Source: Panacibacter microcysteis (GTDB lineage Bacteria > Bacteroidota > Bacteroidia > Chitinophagales > Chitinophagaceae). Taken from it: 64,000 bases of DNA. Position 1 is the stretch's first letter. The number at the start of each line of letters is the position of its first letter. Shown piece after piece: positions 27,842-37,393 of the stretch. The stretch lies in NCBI RefSeq assembly GCF_015831355.1, contig NZ_JADWYR010000001.1, forward strand, positions 1,984,001 through 2,048,000, given 5' to 3'. The translations under genes and the position numbers were made by a program. The notes below the pieces were generated by a model. The model did no database searches. It was not told the origin of the DNA and worked only from the letters and a program-made list of their open reading frames with translations.

Positions 27842-27849
27842 CAAAAATA
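27842..27849 (-). promoter_or_regulatory. candidate -7 promoter element of gcvT
   Basis: On the minus strand, TATTTTTG matches TAnnTTTG exactly and ends 22 nt before the ATG at 27820. Confidence 0.5.
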
Positions 27850-27969
27850 GCAGAGTTGCTGTGCAGGAAAAAATTATGTTCAGCAGCATCCATTATGTGC
27901 CACGCTGCTGCCGGAACAGGAGCCTGTATTGCTTTAATGAACATGGCCGGAGCATGCTGCATATTGTTC

Positions 27970-28027
27970 CAAACCCTGAAGTGAGTGACACAACTGCCGA
28001 TGCCACCTGCATTGTAGCCGGCTACCA
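27970..28027 (-). repeat. dispersed intergenic repeat, copy 8 (T/A core, altered end)
   Basis: On the minus strand the core reads TTGTGTCACTCACTTCAGG (27975-27993), preceded by GTAGCCGGCTACAATGCAGG and GGCATCGGCAG. It lies between divergent gcvT and mreB. Confidence 0.78.
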
Positions 28028-28321
28028 AAATACGCGCCGCAAAATCAGGCACTGTGTTTGCTAATGGAATGCGATTTTTTCATAGTATCCAATAAATTGA
28101 TATGTGTTTCGTTTTAGAATTTTTGACGATGCATTTATGATAAGAAATAGGGGATTCAATGGGATTGTCCAAATATACTTCTTACCCTTTTTAAACAATA
28201 CTTGTTAATTGAAGCATAAGGCTGGAAAAATCTGCATTTTGCACTTTGTTAATTCCGGTTAATTACAGCAATTTTGCAGGCATTCAAACATTTTACTAAA
28301 AAATCTGAACCTAACATATAA
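28028..28321. other. intergenic region upstream of mreB
   Basis: This AT-rich stretch of 294 bases should contain the mreB promoter. I found no exact TAnnTTTG element at a suitable distance, no ORF and no clear hairpin. Confidence 0.4.
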
Positions 28322-29347
28322 ATGGGACTTTTTAATTTGTTCACGCAGGAGATTGCCATGGATTTGGGTACCGCCAATACCCTGATAATTCATAATGAAG
28401 AGATTGTTGTAAATGAACCGTCGATTGTTGCCCTTAATCGTAATAACCTGAAAGAGGTTTTAGCGGTTGGTAAGCGTGCATTGATGATGCATGAAAAAAC
28501 GCATGAAAGCATACGTACCGTTCGCCCTTTGAAAGATGGAGTAATTGCTGATTTTAACGCTGCAGAATTGATGATACGGGAAATGATCAAAATGATCTAT
28601 CCCAAAAAACCTTTGTTTCCGCCAAGCTGGAGAATGATGATCTGTATTCCTTCTTCTATAACAGAAGTAGAAAAACGGGCAGTAAGAGACAGTGCAGAAC
28701 AGGCAGGTGCAAAAGAAGTATACCTTATTCACGAACCAATGGCAGCCGCACTTGGTATTGGTATAGATGTAGAAGAGCCGGTAGGTAACATGATCATCGA
28801 TATTGGTGGTGGTACCACAGGTATTACTGTAATTGCGCTGGCAGGTATTGTATGCGATCAGTCTATACGTATTGCCGGAGATGAATTTACCGCAGATATT
28901 ATGGAAGCGCTGCGCCGCTACCACAGCTTACTGATTGGTGAGCGTACAGCAGAACAGATAAAAATACAGATTGGCGCCGCCATGAAAGACCTGGAAAATC
29001 CGCCGGATGATATTCCTGTAAACGGCCGCGACCTAGTAACCGGTATTCCGAAACAGATCATGGTAAGCTTCCAGGAAATTGCGGAAGCATTGGATAAATC
29101 GATCTTTAAAATAGAAGAAGCAATTCTTAAAGCACTCGAAACCACGCCGCCCGAACTTGCTGCAGATATTTACCGCCGTGGTTTATACCTAACCGGTGGC
29201 GGTGCATTATTGCGCGGGCTGGATAAACGCCTTAGTCAAAAAATAAAACTGCCTGTACATATTGCAGACGACCCGCTGAAGAGCGTTGTGCGTGGTACCG
29301 GTCTTGCACTTAAAAATTATCAGCGCTACCCGTTTGTAATGCGTTAA
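28322..29347 (+). CDS. mreB: rod shape-determining protein MreB (actin homologue)
   Basis: A 341-residue bacterial actin that organises lateral cell-wall synthesis under the inner membrane. The phosphate-1 loop is MDLGTANTLI (about residues 13-22). The phosphate-2/connect region is MIIDIGGGTTGITVIALAG (about 158-176) and the adenosine motif is GLYLTGGGALLRGLDKRL (about 286-303). The N-terminus MGLFNLFTQEIA is a short amphipathic helix that can attach to membrane. It is the first gene of mreBCD. Confidence 0.97.
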   Translation: MGLFNLFTQEIAMDLGTANTLIIHNEEIVVNEPSIVALNRNNLKEVLAVGKRALMMHEKTHESIRTVRPLKDGVIADFNAAELMIREMIKMIYPKKPLFPPSWRMMICIPSSITEVEKRAVRDSAEQAGAKEVYLIHEPMAAALGIGIDVEEPVGNMIIDIGGGTTGITVIALAGIVCDQSIRIAGDEFTADIMEALRRYHSLLIGERTAEQIKIQIGAAMKDLENPPDDIPVNGRDLVTGIPKQIMVSFQEIAEALDKSIFKIEEAILKALETTPPELAADIYRRGLYLTGGGALLRGLDKRLSQKIKLPVHIADDPLKSVVRGTGLALKNYQRYPFVMR

Positions 29348-29420
29348 AAGAGTTTTCTGCAGGTTGCCGGGCCCTGGTTACCGGTAACCTGAAACCTGTA
29401 AACCGGGATCATGTACTACC

Positions 29421-30272
29421 GTGCGTAACATCTTTCTTTTCATAAGACGTTTCTTTAACCTCATCCTGTTCCTGGTATTGCAGGGGGCAGGTGTTTATAT
29501 TCTTACCAATTACAACAAAACACACCAGGCCGTGCTGGGGGCTGTAGCCAACGAGGTTACAGGTTCGGTAAGTAAAAAGTACAACGATGTGGAGTACTAC
29601 TTCCATTTAAAAGCCACCAACGACTCCCTGGTAAAGGAAAATGCAAGACTGCATAACCTGCAGGCGTCCAGTTTTGAAAGTGCCGATACAACAAATGTTG
29701 TAAAAATTGACTCTCTGCTGAAAGATACTATGGGCGCCAGGAAGTTTCTTTTTATGGAAGCAAAAGTGGTGAACAGCTCTGTAACACAGGAGAACAACTA
29801 CATCACGATACACCGTGGGGCAAAGCAGGGCATACAGCCAGATATGGCGGTAATTGGCCCCGATGGTATTGTTGGCAAGGTAATAATGGTAAGTGATAAT
29901 TACAGCCGTATCATGAGCCTGCTAAACAGGAAAAGCAAAGTAAACGCCATGTTGAAAAATGGCTTCTATACCGGCGATCTTGAGTGGAATGGTGCAGATC
30001 CTTCTTACCTCATGCTGAACAATATTTCTAAAAGTGCCAAGGCACAGAAAGGCGATACCGTTCTTACTAGCAATGTGTCCCAGTCACTCAGTTTTCCACC
30101 GGGCTTAATGGTAGGCACGGTAGCCGAAGTTATTGCAGACAAGGGCAGCAGCTTCCTGAAATTAAGGGTAAAGGCCGCTACTAATTTTTACAGCCTGCAG
30201 TATGTATATGTAACAAGCAATCTTCAGTTGCAGGAGCAAAAAACACTCGAAGCAAAAACACCCAAAGATTAA
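29421..30272 (+). CDS. mreC: rod shape-determining protein MreC
   Basis: A 283-residue periplasmic scaffold of the elongasome. It has one transmembrane helix (about 8-28), a coiled-coil segment (about 55-80, LKATNDSLVKENARLHNL) and the MreC beta-barrel domain with QENNYITIHRGAKQGIQPDMAVIGPDGIVGKV. The start is GTG at 29421: the nearby ATG at 29411 runs into a stop after five codons. The stop TAA shares one base with the mreD ATG (TAATG), so translation is coupled. Confidence 0.95.
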   Translation: MRNIFLFIRRFFNLILFLVLQGAGVYILTNYNKTHQAVLGAVANEVTGSVSKKYNDVEYYFHLKATNDSLVKENARLHNLQASSFESADTTNVVKIDSLLKDTMGARKFLFMEAKVVNSSVTQENNYITIHRGAKQGIQPDMAVIGPDGIVGKVIMVSDNYSRIMSLLNRKSKVNAMLKNGFYTGDLEWNGADPSYLMLNNISKSAKAQKGDTVLTSNVSQSLSFPPGLMVGTVAEVIADKGSSFLKLRVKAATNFYSLQYVYVTSNLQLQEQKTLEAKTPKD

Positions 30273-30805
30273 TGAGCAGCCTGCTTAAAAATATTATCCG
30301 TTTCATTTTATTCATACTGGTACAGGCTTTTGTGCTGGATAAAGTACCGCCGCTGCATCAGTATGTAAAGCCCATTTTTTATTTTCTGTTTGTATTGTGG
30401 CTGCCATTCAGCATTAACCGAAGTGTGCAAATGATCATTGCATTTGTGTTTGGTTTGTGCATGGATTATTTTACAGGCACACCCGGCCTCCATGCCATAC
30501 CCTGCGTGCTTATTGCCTACCTGCGGCCTTTCTTTTTAAACGTCTTAATATCCCAGGAGAAGAAGGAAGTCAGTTATGCAGAGCCAAGTATTACCAGCCT
30601 TGGCTGGGCGCCGTACAGCGTTTATATTGTGGTACTTACTTTCCTGCATCATGCATGCCTGGTATTGATCGAATGGCTGCAGTTTGGAGATTTCATTTTC
30701 TTCATCGGCAAGGTAGCCGCATCTACCGCGCTAAGCATATTGCTCATCTTTGTAACAGAAATGTTGTTTCCCCGCAAGGCAAGGTACAGAACCAATACAG
30801 CCTGA
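30272..30805 (+). CDS. mreD: rod shape-determining protein MreD
   Basis: A 177-residue inner-membrane protein with about five hydrophobic helices, in the expected position after mreC. The phrase IAFVFGLCMDYFTGTPGLHA is typical of MreD. It links MreBC to the wall-synthesis machinery. In many genomes the penicillin-binding protein 2 gene and rodA follow; here the next gene is uxuA on the opposite strand, so the operon ends with mreD. Confidence 0.93.
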   Translation: MSSLLKNIIRFILFILVQAFVLDKVPPLHQYVKPIFYFLFVLWLPFSINRSVQMIIAFVFGLCMDYFTGTPGLHAIPCVLIAYLRPFFLNVLISQEKKEVSYAEPSITSLGWAPYSVYIVVLTFLHHACLVLIEWLQFGDFIFFIGKVAASTALSILLIFVTEMLFPRKARYRTNTA

Positions 30806-30807
30806 TT

Positions 30808-30893
30808 TTTATTGGCCCGGCTGCAGTACTGGTGGCATCGCCTGTTGCGTCGCACTCTTGTACGTACTGTCCGTTACGCAGCAACGGGCACCG
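30808..30893 (+). repeat. dispersed intergenic repeat, copy 9 (C/G core)
   Basis: The core TTGCGTCGCACTCTTGTAC is at 30845-30863, preceded by TTGGCCCGGCTGCAGTACTG and GGCATCGCCTG. It almost fills the gap between the convergent mreD and uxuA stops. Confidence 0.85.
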
Positions 30894-30898
30894 CCTGC

Positions 30899-32101
30899 TT
30901 ACGACTGCTCCATCATGCTCCTGTAAATACCCATTTCAAGTCCGCGTATTTCTGCCAGGCCTCTTAACCTGCCTATAGCGCTATAACCAGGATTGGTTGT
31001 TTTCTTCAGGTCATCGAGCATCTGGTGGCCATGGTCGGGGCGCATGGGCAAAGCAGTTTGTCTTTGCTGCATAACCTGCAAAAGATTTTTGATTACCGCA
31101 TACATATCTACATCTCCATCCAGGTGATTGTCTTCAAAAAAATCACCCCATTCGTTTGTCCTTGTACTGCGCAAATGCACAAAGTGAATGCGGTCTGCAA
31201 ACTGCAATACCATTTCCGGCAGTTTGTTATCGGGCCTTACCCCAAATGAGCCTGTGCAAAAACACAGGCCATTGCTTGCAGACGGAACAGCCTCAAATAT
31301 CTGCTGCGCCTGCCTGTAATTACATACCACCCGTGGCAACCCTAAAATACTGTATGGCGGGTCATCAGGGTGGATAGCCATTTTAACACCTGCTTCTTCG
31401 GCCACAGGAATAATCTCTTGTAAAAAATCAATAAGGTGTTGTTGCAGTTTTTGTGTATCGATGTCTTTGTATTTTGCCAGCGCATCTTTAAAATCATCCA
31501 GTGTAAAGCTTTCTTCGCTGCCAGGCAGGCCTGCAATGATATTTTGCATAAGCAGTATCTTGTCTTCTGCAGGCATGGAAGCATATCGTTTTTTTGCACG
31601 CGCAAGTTCTTCCCAACTGTAGTCATGTTCGGCGCCTTCGCGCTGCAGCATATACATGTCAAAAGCAATAAAGGCAGCACGCTCAAACCGGAGCGCTTTA
31701 CTGCCATCGGGCATGGTAAAAGAGAGGTCTGTTCTTGTCCAGTCCAGCACCGGCATAAAGTTGTAGGTAACAATATTTACACCGCATGCGGCAAGGTTAA
31801 GCAGCGTTATTTTATAATTTTCGATGTATTGTTTATAGTTGCCGGTCTGCGTTTTAATGTCTTCGTGTACAGGTACACTTTCCACTACATCCCAGTAAAG
31901 ACCGGCGGCTTCTATCTCTTCTTTTCTTTTCTGTATTTCTTCTACCGTCCAGATGGCGCCATTGGGAACATGGTGTAGTGCAGATACAATGCCGCTGCAC
32001 CCTGCCTGCTTAATATCCTGCAGGCTTACAGGATCTGAAGGGCCAAACCAGCGCATGGTTTGTAAAAACGTATACATCTTTTTTGAAGCTGCGTTGCTCA
32101 T
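30899..32101 (-). CDS. uxuA: mannonate dehydratase
   Basis: A 400-residue enzyme that dehydrates D-mannonate to 2-keto-3-deoxygluconate in glucuronate breakdown. It is a TIM-barrel protein of the UxuA family: [51 protein letters not shown] and [12 protein letters not shown] are all family landmarks; the His and Cys residues in the central barrel bind Mn2+. No uronate isomerase, mannonate reductase or KDG kinase gene is nearby, so the rest of the pathway lies elsewhere. Confidence 0.95.
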   Translation of the reverse strand: MSNAASKKMYTFLQTMRWFGPSDPVSLQDIKQAGCSGIVSALHHVPNGAIWTVEEIQKRKEEIEAAGLYWDVVESVPVHEDIKTQTGNYKQYIENYKITLLNLAACGVNIVTYNFMPVLDWTRTDLSFTMPDGSKALRFERAAFIAFDMYMLQREGAEHDYSWEELARAKKRYASMPAEDKILLMQNIIAGLPGSEESFTLDDFKDALAKYKDIDTQKLQQHLIDFLQEIIPVAEEAGVKMAIHPDDPPYSILGLPRVVCNYRQAQQIFEAVPSASNGLCFCTGSFGVRPDNKLPEMVLQFADRIHFVHLRSTRTNEWGDFFEDNHLDGDVDMYAVIKNLLQVMQQRQTALPMRPDHGHQMLDDLKKTTNPGYSAIGRLRGLAEIRGLEMGIYRSMMEQS

Positions 32102-32164
32102 TGTATAAAAATATGTGGCGTAAAGATATATCGTACATGATATGCGGTCGTTATAATTTTCACT

Positions 32165-32250
32165 ACGCTCGTCGCACTTGCTGCGTATAGATTAAGCCGT
32201 ACAAGAGTGCGACGCAACCAAAGCTCAATAGTAGTAATGCAGCCGGGTAC
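32165..32250 (-). repeat. dispersed intergenic repeat, copy 10 (C/G core)
   Basis: On the minus strand the core reads TTGCGTCGCACTCTTGTAC (32199-32217), preceded by TACCCGGCTGCATTACTAC and GAGCTTTGG. It lies between divergent uxuA and bioB. Confidence 0.85.
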
Positions 32251-32270
32251 ACAATAAATAACAAACTCCC

Positions 32271-32278
32271 TATTTTTG
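32271..32278 (+). promoter_or_regulatory. candidate -7 promoter element of bioB
   Basis: TATTTTTG is an exact TAnnTTTG match ending 20 nt before the ATG at 32298. I see no BirA-type operator. Confidence 0.55.
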
Positions 32279-32297
32279 TCGCTCAAATAAAAAAAGT

Positions 32298-33308
32298 ATG
32301 ACGAACACTATAAGGAATGACTGGAGTGTAAATGAAATAAAAGACATCTATGAAACGCCCCTCCTGGAATTGATTTATAAAGCCGCCACAATGCATAAAA
32401 ATTATAATGATACTGCAGAAGTGCAGGTTTGTACACTGCTGAGTATAAAAACGGGTGGCTGCAGTGAAGACTGCGCTTACTGCCCGCAGGCTGCACGCTA
32501 CAACACTGGCGTAAATGTACATGCGCTAATGAAGCAGGAAGAAGTGCTGGAATATGCACGCAAGGCCAAAGAAGCAGGCAGCACAAGATTTTGTATGGGT
32601 GCTGCATGGCGGGAAGTGCGGGATAACCGCGATTTTGACCGCGTAATAGATATGGTAAAAGGCGTAAACGAAATGGGTATGGAAGTATGTTGCACCCTTG
32701 GAATGCTTACAGCAACACAGGCGCAGAAGCTGGCTGATGCAGGCTTGTATGCGTATAATCACAACCTGGACACATCTTCGGAATACTACGAAGCAATCAT
32801 TACCACACGCACTTATGAAGACCGTTTGCAAACGCTGGATAATGTGAGAAAAGCCGGTGTAAGCGTTTGCTGCGGCGGTATTGTAGGTTTGGGAGAAACC
32901 AAAGAAGACCGTATAAACATGTTGCATACACTGGCTACTATGCCGGAGCACCCGGAAAGTGTGCCGATCAACGCTTTGGTGCCTGTTGCAGGTACACCAC
33001 TGGAACATAATACCAAAGTAGATATATGGGACATGGTGCGGATGATAGCAACAGCACGTATACTAATGCCCAAAGCAATGGTGCGGTTGAGTGCAGGCAG
33101 AACGAGCATGAGTGTATCTGAACAGGCATTGTGTTTTATGGCTGGTGCCAACTCAATATTTGCGGGTGATAAGTTGCTTACTACGCCCAACCCATCGTTT
33201 GATGAAGACAATGCCATGTTCCGGTTGCTGGGTTTAAAACCGAGAGCAGCATTTAAAGCAGAAAAAAATCAGACACTTGCAGAAGCTGTTGAAGCAATGG
33301 TGCATTAA
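32298..33308 (+). CDS. bioB: biotin synthase
   Basis: A 336-residue radical SAM enzyme that inserts sulfur into dethiobiotin. The SAM cluster cysteines are C55, C59 and C62 in [10 protein letters not shown]. The later residues expected to hold the [2Fe-2S] sulfur donor are present: the Cys of [15 protein letters not shown], and the Arg of [11 protein letters not shown]. Length is normal. No other bio gene is adjacent. A terminator follows. Confidence 0.97.
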   Translation: MTNTIRNDWSVNEIKDIYETPLLELIYKAATMHKNYNDTAEVQVCTLLSIKTGGCSEDCAYCPQAARYNTGVNVHALMKQEEVLEYARKAKEAGSTRFCMGAAWREVRDNRDFDRVIDMVKGVNEMGMEVCCTLGMLTATQAQKLADAGLYAYNHNLDTSSEYYEAIITTRTYEDRLQTLDNVRKAGVSVCCGGIVGLGETKEDRINMLHTLATMPEHPESVPINALVPVAGTPLEHNTKVDIWDMVRMIATARILMPKAMVRLSAGRTSMSVSEQALCFMAGANSIFAGDKLLTTPNPSFDEDNAMFRLLGLKPRAAFKAEKNQTLAEAVEAMVH

Positions 33309-33334
33309 TTATGTAAGTGCTTATATAAAAGTAT

Positions 33335-33366
33335 AGCCCGCTGTTTTTTGCAGCGGGTTATTTTTT
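33335..33366 (+). terminator. intrinsic terminator after bioB
   Basis: AGCCCGCTG, a T-rich loop, GCAGCGGGTT, then ATTTTTTG; 8-bp stem starting about 27 nt after the stop. Confidence 0.82.
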
Positions 33367-33420
33367 GGGGCCGGGTGAATGACATAACAATAAATAAAGA
33401 TGTTTTTAAAGCAATATAAC

Positions 33421-33441
33421 GGCGCAGCCGCAGGCTGCGCC
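33421..33441. terminator. perfect 9-bp hairpin downstream of tonB
   Basis: GGCGCAGCC-GCA-GGCTGCGCC, 30 nt beyond the tonB stop on the minus strand. The following minus-strand sequence has only a weak T content, so it may act as a transcript-end stabiliser and not a full terminator. Confidence 0.55.
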
Positions 33442-33471
33442 GGAAGGATGTGCATTATGGTTGTATAAATA

Positions 33472-34296
33472 CTATCCTTCATTTACTACAAAAGTGATGG
33501 ATTGCTTCTGGCGATAAATAACATTACGGCCATTCTGAATGGCAGGCACCCATTGCTTGCTGCGTTTGATAACTTTTATGGCCTCCTGGGCAGTGCCAAA
33601 ACCGGGATCATTCAATGCCGCTATATCAGAAATGTTGCCTTCTGCATCTACGATAAAAGACAGCACTACCGTGTATTGCCCAACCGGCGCACCATTCTCT
33701 ACCGGTAGTTCTGTGTTGAGGTTGCGTTCCAAAAATTTACTCCATTCTTTTAGCCCGCCCGGGTACCGGGCCTCTACTTGTACAATAGTAAATACCTCTG
33801 GCGCCTTTTCTTTCACAAGTTCCTTTACTTCGCCTATTCCTTCTTTTTCGATAGGCGGAGCAACAATATCACCTATGTCCTGCCCATCTTTAGTAACATT
33901 CGATATTGTTACATTTTCAATCTGCTCTTCTGATGGCACCTCCGTTTCCGCCACCTGCTCATCCGGAACGATGCGTGGAATAGTTACCGCAATTGTTCTT
34001 ACTTCGAGCGGTTTTGGTTTTGGCGGTTCTACAATTACCTGCTCTTGTTTTTCTTCCGGCACAAGGTTGGTCAGCTCATAATCCTTCACCGTCATTACTA
34101 CCCGGCCATCATCTTTCTTTGCATTGGCAATCATTACGCCCGCGGTAAATACCAGGCACACAGCACCCATACCCAATAATGATCGTTTGATGCGTTTGTT
34201 GTAAGTGGTTCGCAAATCATAAGCGCCATAGGCTTTGTTTCTGTTTTCGAAGATAATGTCAAGCACATCGGCTTTCAAAATGTTGTTAGCTTCCAT
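33472..34296 (-). CDS. energy transducer TonB
   Basis: A 274-residue TonB-type protein. Residues 1-35 contain the Bacteroidota pattern ILKADVLDIIFENRNKAYGAYDLR. A transmembrane helix lies at about 41-60, a periplasmic stretch rich in Pro, Lys and Glu (PPKPKPLEV) follows, and the C-terminal TonB domain (about 175-274) contains ARYPGGLKEWSKFLERNL and YTVVLSFIVDAEGNI. It couples the proton-motive complex to outer-membrane receptors. The start is set at 34296 (MEANNILK); upstream codons to 34326 add an unlikely tail. It is not next to exbB/exbD; a separate exbD is at 46.7 kb. Confidence 0.92.
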   Translation of the reverse strand: MEANNILKADVLDIIFENRNKAYGAYDLRTTYNKRIKRSLLGMGAVCLVFTAGVMIANAKKDDGRVVMTVKDYELTNLVPEEKQEQVIVEPPKPKPLEVRTIAVTIPRIVPDEQVAETEVPSEEQIENVTISNVTKDGQDIGDIVAPPIEKEGIGEVKELVKEKAPEVFTIVQVEARYPGGLKEWSKFLERNLNTELPVENGAPVGQYTVVLSFIVDAEGNISDIAALNDPGFGTAQEAIKVIKRSKQWVPAIQNGRNVIYRQKQSITFVVNEG

Positions 34297-34725
34297 GGTT
34301 ATAGTTTTGCAACTAAGACGATGCACTCCGGACTATTCCATAAAAATAAAGTTGTGTGGAATTTTGAATTTCATGCATCGTAAAAACGGCAGAAAAACCA
34401 CGGCAGCAGGCTGCCACAAAGGTTATGCAGAAACACACACACCTTACACGAAAAGGTTTTTCACAGGCCAGGCCGCACACGTTAGCAGAAGATTGTTGCC
34501 AATGCCTTTTGCTGTATCTTATTATAACAGCGCTGTTACATTGTTTTATTTTTCTATCATCAACTTCTCAGTAATAAGTCGCACATTGTGGAATTATTGC
34601 TACGGTAAAAATCAGCAATCGCCTATTTTGGCGCTAATTATACCTTGCATATTATAGGCATAATTTTTATAATTTCAGGTGTCTGAAACAGGCACTGACT
34701 GCAATTACATCTAAAGACAAACTGA
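34297..34725. other. divergent intergenic region, no gene recognised
   Basis: This 429-base gap lies between tonB (minus) and the AI-2E-family gene (plus). ORFs across it lack credible starts. Its right half is AT-rich and probably holds promoters, but I found no exact TAnnTTTG element. No dispersed repeat is present. Confidence 0.45.
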
Positions 34726-35826
34726 ATGGACACTTCAAAAGAGTACAAAGTAAACAGGTACGTATTTCTCATCATTATTCTTGCCCTGGGGCTATTTCTT
34801 GTTTTTAGCCTCATCCAGTTTTTTACAGCTTTCCTGCTGGCAATTATTTTTTATATCCTGGGCAAGCCATTGTTCGATAAGCTTATCAAAAAGCGAAAAT
34901 GGAAAAAAAGCATGGCCGCCATTCTTATCATTTTTGTCTCCTTCTTCATCATCCTGCTCCCCATCATTACATTGGTGTCTTTGCTGTACAATAAGATTGC
35001 CGGCGTGGTCATGCACCCGGAGACAATTATGAACACCCTCAAAACATTCGATGCATATATGAAGAGCCGTTTTGGTGTTGAGTTGCTGTCAACCAAAAAC
35101 ATAGCGGATCTCCAGGCTTATGCTACGGCCGGCCTTTCCCTTATACTAACACAAAGCCTCAACTTCTTCAGTACAATTATCATGACGTATTTCTTCCTGT
35201 ATTTTATGATCATCAATACCGGTAAGATGGAGGCAGCCATTGTATTTTATCTGCCCTTCAAAAAAGATAAGCTCATGCTTTTTGGTAATGAACTGGTGGC
35301 ACAAACATTCAGTAATGCCGTAGGTATCCCCATGATTGCTGTTGCACAGGGTGTTTGCGGTTATGTAAGTTTTCTTATTGCAGGCGTGCCCGAGGCTGGT
35401 TTCTGGGGTGTAATTGCAGGTTTCGCATCCGTAATTCCTGTGGTGGGTACAGGCATTGTTTGGGCACCGGTAAGTATTTATCTTTTTGCTATCGGCCATA
35501 CGTGGCAGGGCATTTTTGTTGCTGCGTGGGGCCTGCTTGTCATGGGCAGTGCAGATAATGTAATCCGTTTCCTGTTGGCCAAGCGAATGGCAGATGTGCA
35601 TCCTATTGTTACCGTTTTGGGCGTTATCCTGGGTTTAAAATATTTCGGCTTTGCAGGCTTGATATTCGGTCCTATTCTCATCTCGTTTTTTATCCTTTTG
35701 CTAAAGATCTACTACCTCGAATACCAGAAGCCTGCCACCGCAAAACGAACCAACAAGCCACGCCAGCTTATGCCTTCTTACATGCAGCCATTTCTTGGAA
35801 ACACAAAAAAGAAACTGAAAGTCTAA
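34726..35826 (+). CDS. AI-2E family transporter (PerM/YdiK-like permease)
   Basis: A 366-residue inner-membrane protein with seven or eight hydrophobic segments. The C-terminal signature of the family is present: GFASVIPVVGTGIVWAPVSIYLF and then HPIVTVLGVILGLKYFGFAGLIFGPIL. Despite the family name, members transport varied small molecules or ions and autoinducer export is shown only for a few. The tail is basic (TAKRTNKPRQLMPSYMQP). It appears monocistronic. Confidence 0.9.
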   Translation: MDTSKEYKVNRYVFLIIILALGLFLVFSLIQFFTAFLLAIIFYILGKPLFDKLIKKRKWKKSMAAILIIFVSFFIILLPIITLVSLLYNKIAGVVMHPETIMNTLKTFDAYMKSRFGVELLSTKNIADLQAYATAGLSLILTQSLNFFSTIIMTYFFLYFMIINTGKMEAAIVFYLPFKKDKLMLFGNELVAQTFSNAVGIPMIAVAQGVCGYVSFLIAGVPEAGFWGVIAGFASVIPVVGTGIVWAPVSIYLFAIGHTWQGIFVAAWGLLVMGSADNVIRFLLAKRMADVHPIVTVLGVILGLKYFGFAGLIFGPILISFFILLLKIYYLEYQKPATAKRTNKPRQLMPSYMQPFLGNTKKKLKV

Positions 35827-35866
35827 GCGCTTCCCGCGGCGGCCGTTTTTATATAAGTGCTTATAT

Positions 35867-35950
35867 ATGTTGCCAACAGCAGTTCTTTAGGCATCGCCTG
35901 TTGTGTCACTCACTTGTACTTGTATCTTTCATGGCAGCTGTTCGCAGCGG
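35867..35950 (+). repeat. dispersed intergenic repeat, copy 11 (T/A core)
   Basis: The core TTGTGTCACTCACTTGTAC is at 35901-35919, preceded by TGTTGCCAACAGCAGT and GGCATCGCCTG. It lies between codirectional genes, upstream of the paaG promoter. Confidence 0.85.
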
Positions 35951-36145
35951 CACAGGCTTGTTTGGGTGTCCACTGTTTTGTAAATAGTAAAGTCAACCAG
36001 GTCAAAGTAAACGCGGGTCATGCATGTTGGTCAGGGGTATCTGTATAACCATAAGCACGTTTTTTTTTACGCTGGCGTTGCAAACCAGATTAGATTGCAG
36101 CCCGAATAAAAAAGTTAACACTCATTAGTTTTCAAAAGAAACGGA

Positions 36146-36153
36146 TAGATTTG
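36146..36153 (+). promoter_or_regulatory. candidate -7 promoter element of the paaGIY operon
   Basis: TAGATTTG is an exact TAnnTTTG match ending 16 nt before the ATG at 36169. The TTG at 36151, which would add six codons, is inside this element. Confidence 0.55.
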
Positions 36154-36168
36154 CACAAATTGCCTGCT

Positions 36169-36945
36169 ATGACCTCCATAAATTTTGAAGTTAAAGACCA
36201 GATTGCCTTTATAACGCTTAACCGGCCGGATAAGCTGAACGCCTTCAACCGCGAAATGGCCATGATGCTGCAGCAGCGGCTGGATGAATGTCAGCAAGAC
36301 AAGAACATCAGGTGTGTATACCTTACCGGTGCAGGTAAAGCTTTTTGTGCCGGCCAGGACCTTTCTGAAGTAGTACAGACAGATGGTGAGATCGTTAATA
36401 AAATGCTGCGTGAACAATACAACCCCATTGTCTGGAAAATCCGTATGATGGAGAAACCTGTAGTTGGCGCTATCAATGGCGTGGCTGCAGGTGCCGGAGC
36501 AAATATGGCGCTCGCCTGCGATGTGGTTATTGCCACGCAGTCGTCTTACTTTACGCAGGCATTTTCAAAGATCGGTCTCGTGCCCGATTGTGGTGGTACG
36601 TTTATTTTGCCGCGGTTTATTGGCTGGCAACGCGCCAGTGCATTAATGATGCTGGCAGATAAAATATCTGCCGAAGAAGCAGAGAAAATGGGCATGCTTT
36701 ATAAAACCTATACAGATGAAACATTCCTGCAGGAAAGTGTAAAAATTGCTGAAAAGCTTTCTAAAATGCCTACACGAAGCCTGGCCATGATAAAGCATGC
36801 ATTAAACTTTTCTGTAAGCAATACATTTGAACAGCAGTTGAAAGTTGAAGACGTATTTCAGCAAAAGGCAGTAGAAACACACGATTATAAAGAGGGCGTA
36901 AAAGCTTTCCTCGAAAAACGTGTTCCCGAGTATACAGGTGAATAA
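36169..36945 (+). CDS. paaG: enoyl-CoA hydratase/isomerase, PaaG-like
   Basis: A 258-residue crotonase-fold enzyme. The oxyanion-hole motifs are AGKAFCAGQDLSEV (about 60-73) and GAINGVAAGAGANMALACDV (about 99-118), and FSKIGLVPDCGGTFILPR carries the acid residue region typical of PaaG, the ring-1,2-epoxyphenylacetyl-CoA isomerase. The two following genes are also phenylacetate-pathway types, which supports this call over a general fatty-acid hydratase. The start is moved to ATG 36169. Confidence 0.85.
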   Translation: MTSINFEVKDQIAFITLNRPDKLNAFNREMAMMLQQRLDECQQDKNIRCVYLTGAGKAFCAGQDLSEVVQTDGEIVNKMLREQYNPIVWKIRMMEKPVVGAINGVAAGAGANMALACDVVIATQSSYFTQAFSKIGLVPDCGGTFILPRFIGWQRASALMMLADKISAEEAEKMGMLYKTYTDETFLQESVKIAEKLSKMPTRSLAMIKHALNFSVSNTFEQQLKVEDVFQQKAVETHDYKEGVKAFLEKRVPEYTGE

Positions 36946-36959
36946 TATAAAATAAGGCT

Positions 36960-37382
36960 ATGACAGAACAGGATGCTCTTGCTAAAAAAGTGGTCGACCG
37001 CATGTTACAGACCGATCATTTCAGTGCGTGGATGGGTATAACTGTTATTGACGTAAAAGCAGGCTACAGTAAAATACAAATGACGCTGCGCAGGGAAATG
37101 CTCAACGGCTTTGGCATTGCACATGGTGGTATTACCTTCTCGCTGGCAGACAGTGCATTTGCATTTGCCTGCAACAGTGATGGTAAGGTTACACTTGCAT
37201 TGGATGTAAGCATGTCTTTCCCCAAAGCCGTTAAAGAAGGCGACATATTAACGGCAGAAGCAAAGCTGATCAATAAAACAAAAAAAACCGGCCTGTATCT
37301 TGTAGAAGTTTGTAACCGGCAAAATGAACTTGTTGGCTTGTTTAAAGGCACCTGTTACAAAACAGAAAAGCCTTTGATTTAA
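36960..37382 (+). CDS. paaI: PaaI-type hotdog acyl-CoA thioesterase
   Basis: A 140-residue single hotdog-fold thioesterase. The signature NGFGIAHGGITFSLADSAFAFACNS (about 43-67) contains the HGG motif and the Asp that acts in catalysis. In phenylacetate degradation PaaI hydrolyses stalled CoA intermediates and frees CoA. It starts 14 nt after the paaG stop, and paaY starts 11 nt after it, so the three genes form an operon. Confidence 0.9.
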   Translation: MTEQDALAKKVVDRMLQTDHFSAWMGITVIDVKAGYSKIQMTLRREMLNGFGIAHGGITFSLADSAFAFACNSDGKVTLALDVSMSFPKAVKEGDILTAEAKLINKTKKTGLYLVEVCNRQNELVGLFKGTCYKTEKPLI

Positions 37383-37393
37383 AAGAAAAGCAG

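Noticed and set aside
27821-28321. Glycine riboswitch or other RNA leader near gcvT/mreB
   Set aside because: I found no conserved glycine-aptamer core; gcvT has a -7 element only about 20 nt from its start, leaving no room for a leader.
32526-33008. 160-codon ORF antisense to bioB
   Set aside because: It has no motif, and bioB on the other strand is certain.
33539-34081. 180-codon Ser/Thr-rich ORF antisense to tonB
   Set aside because: It is low-complexity and mirrors the proline/lysine/glutamate-rich coding of tonB.
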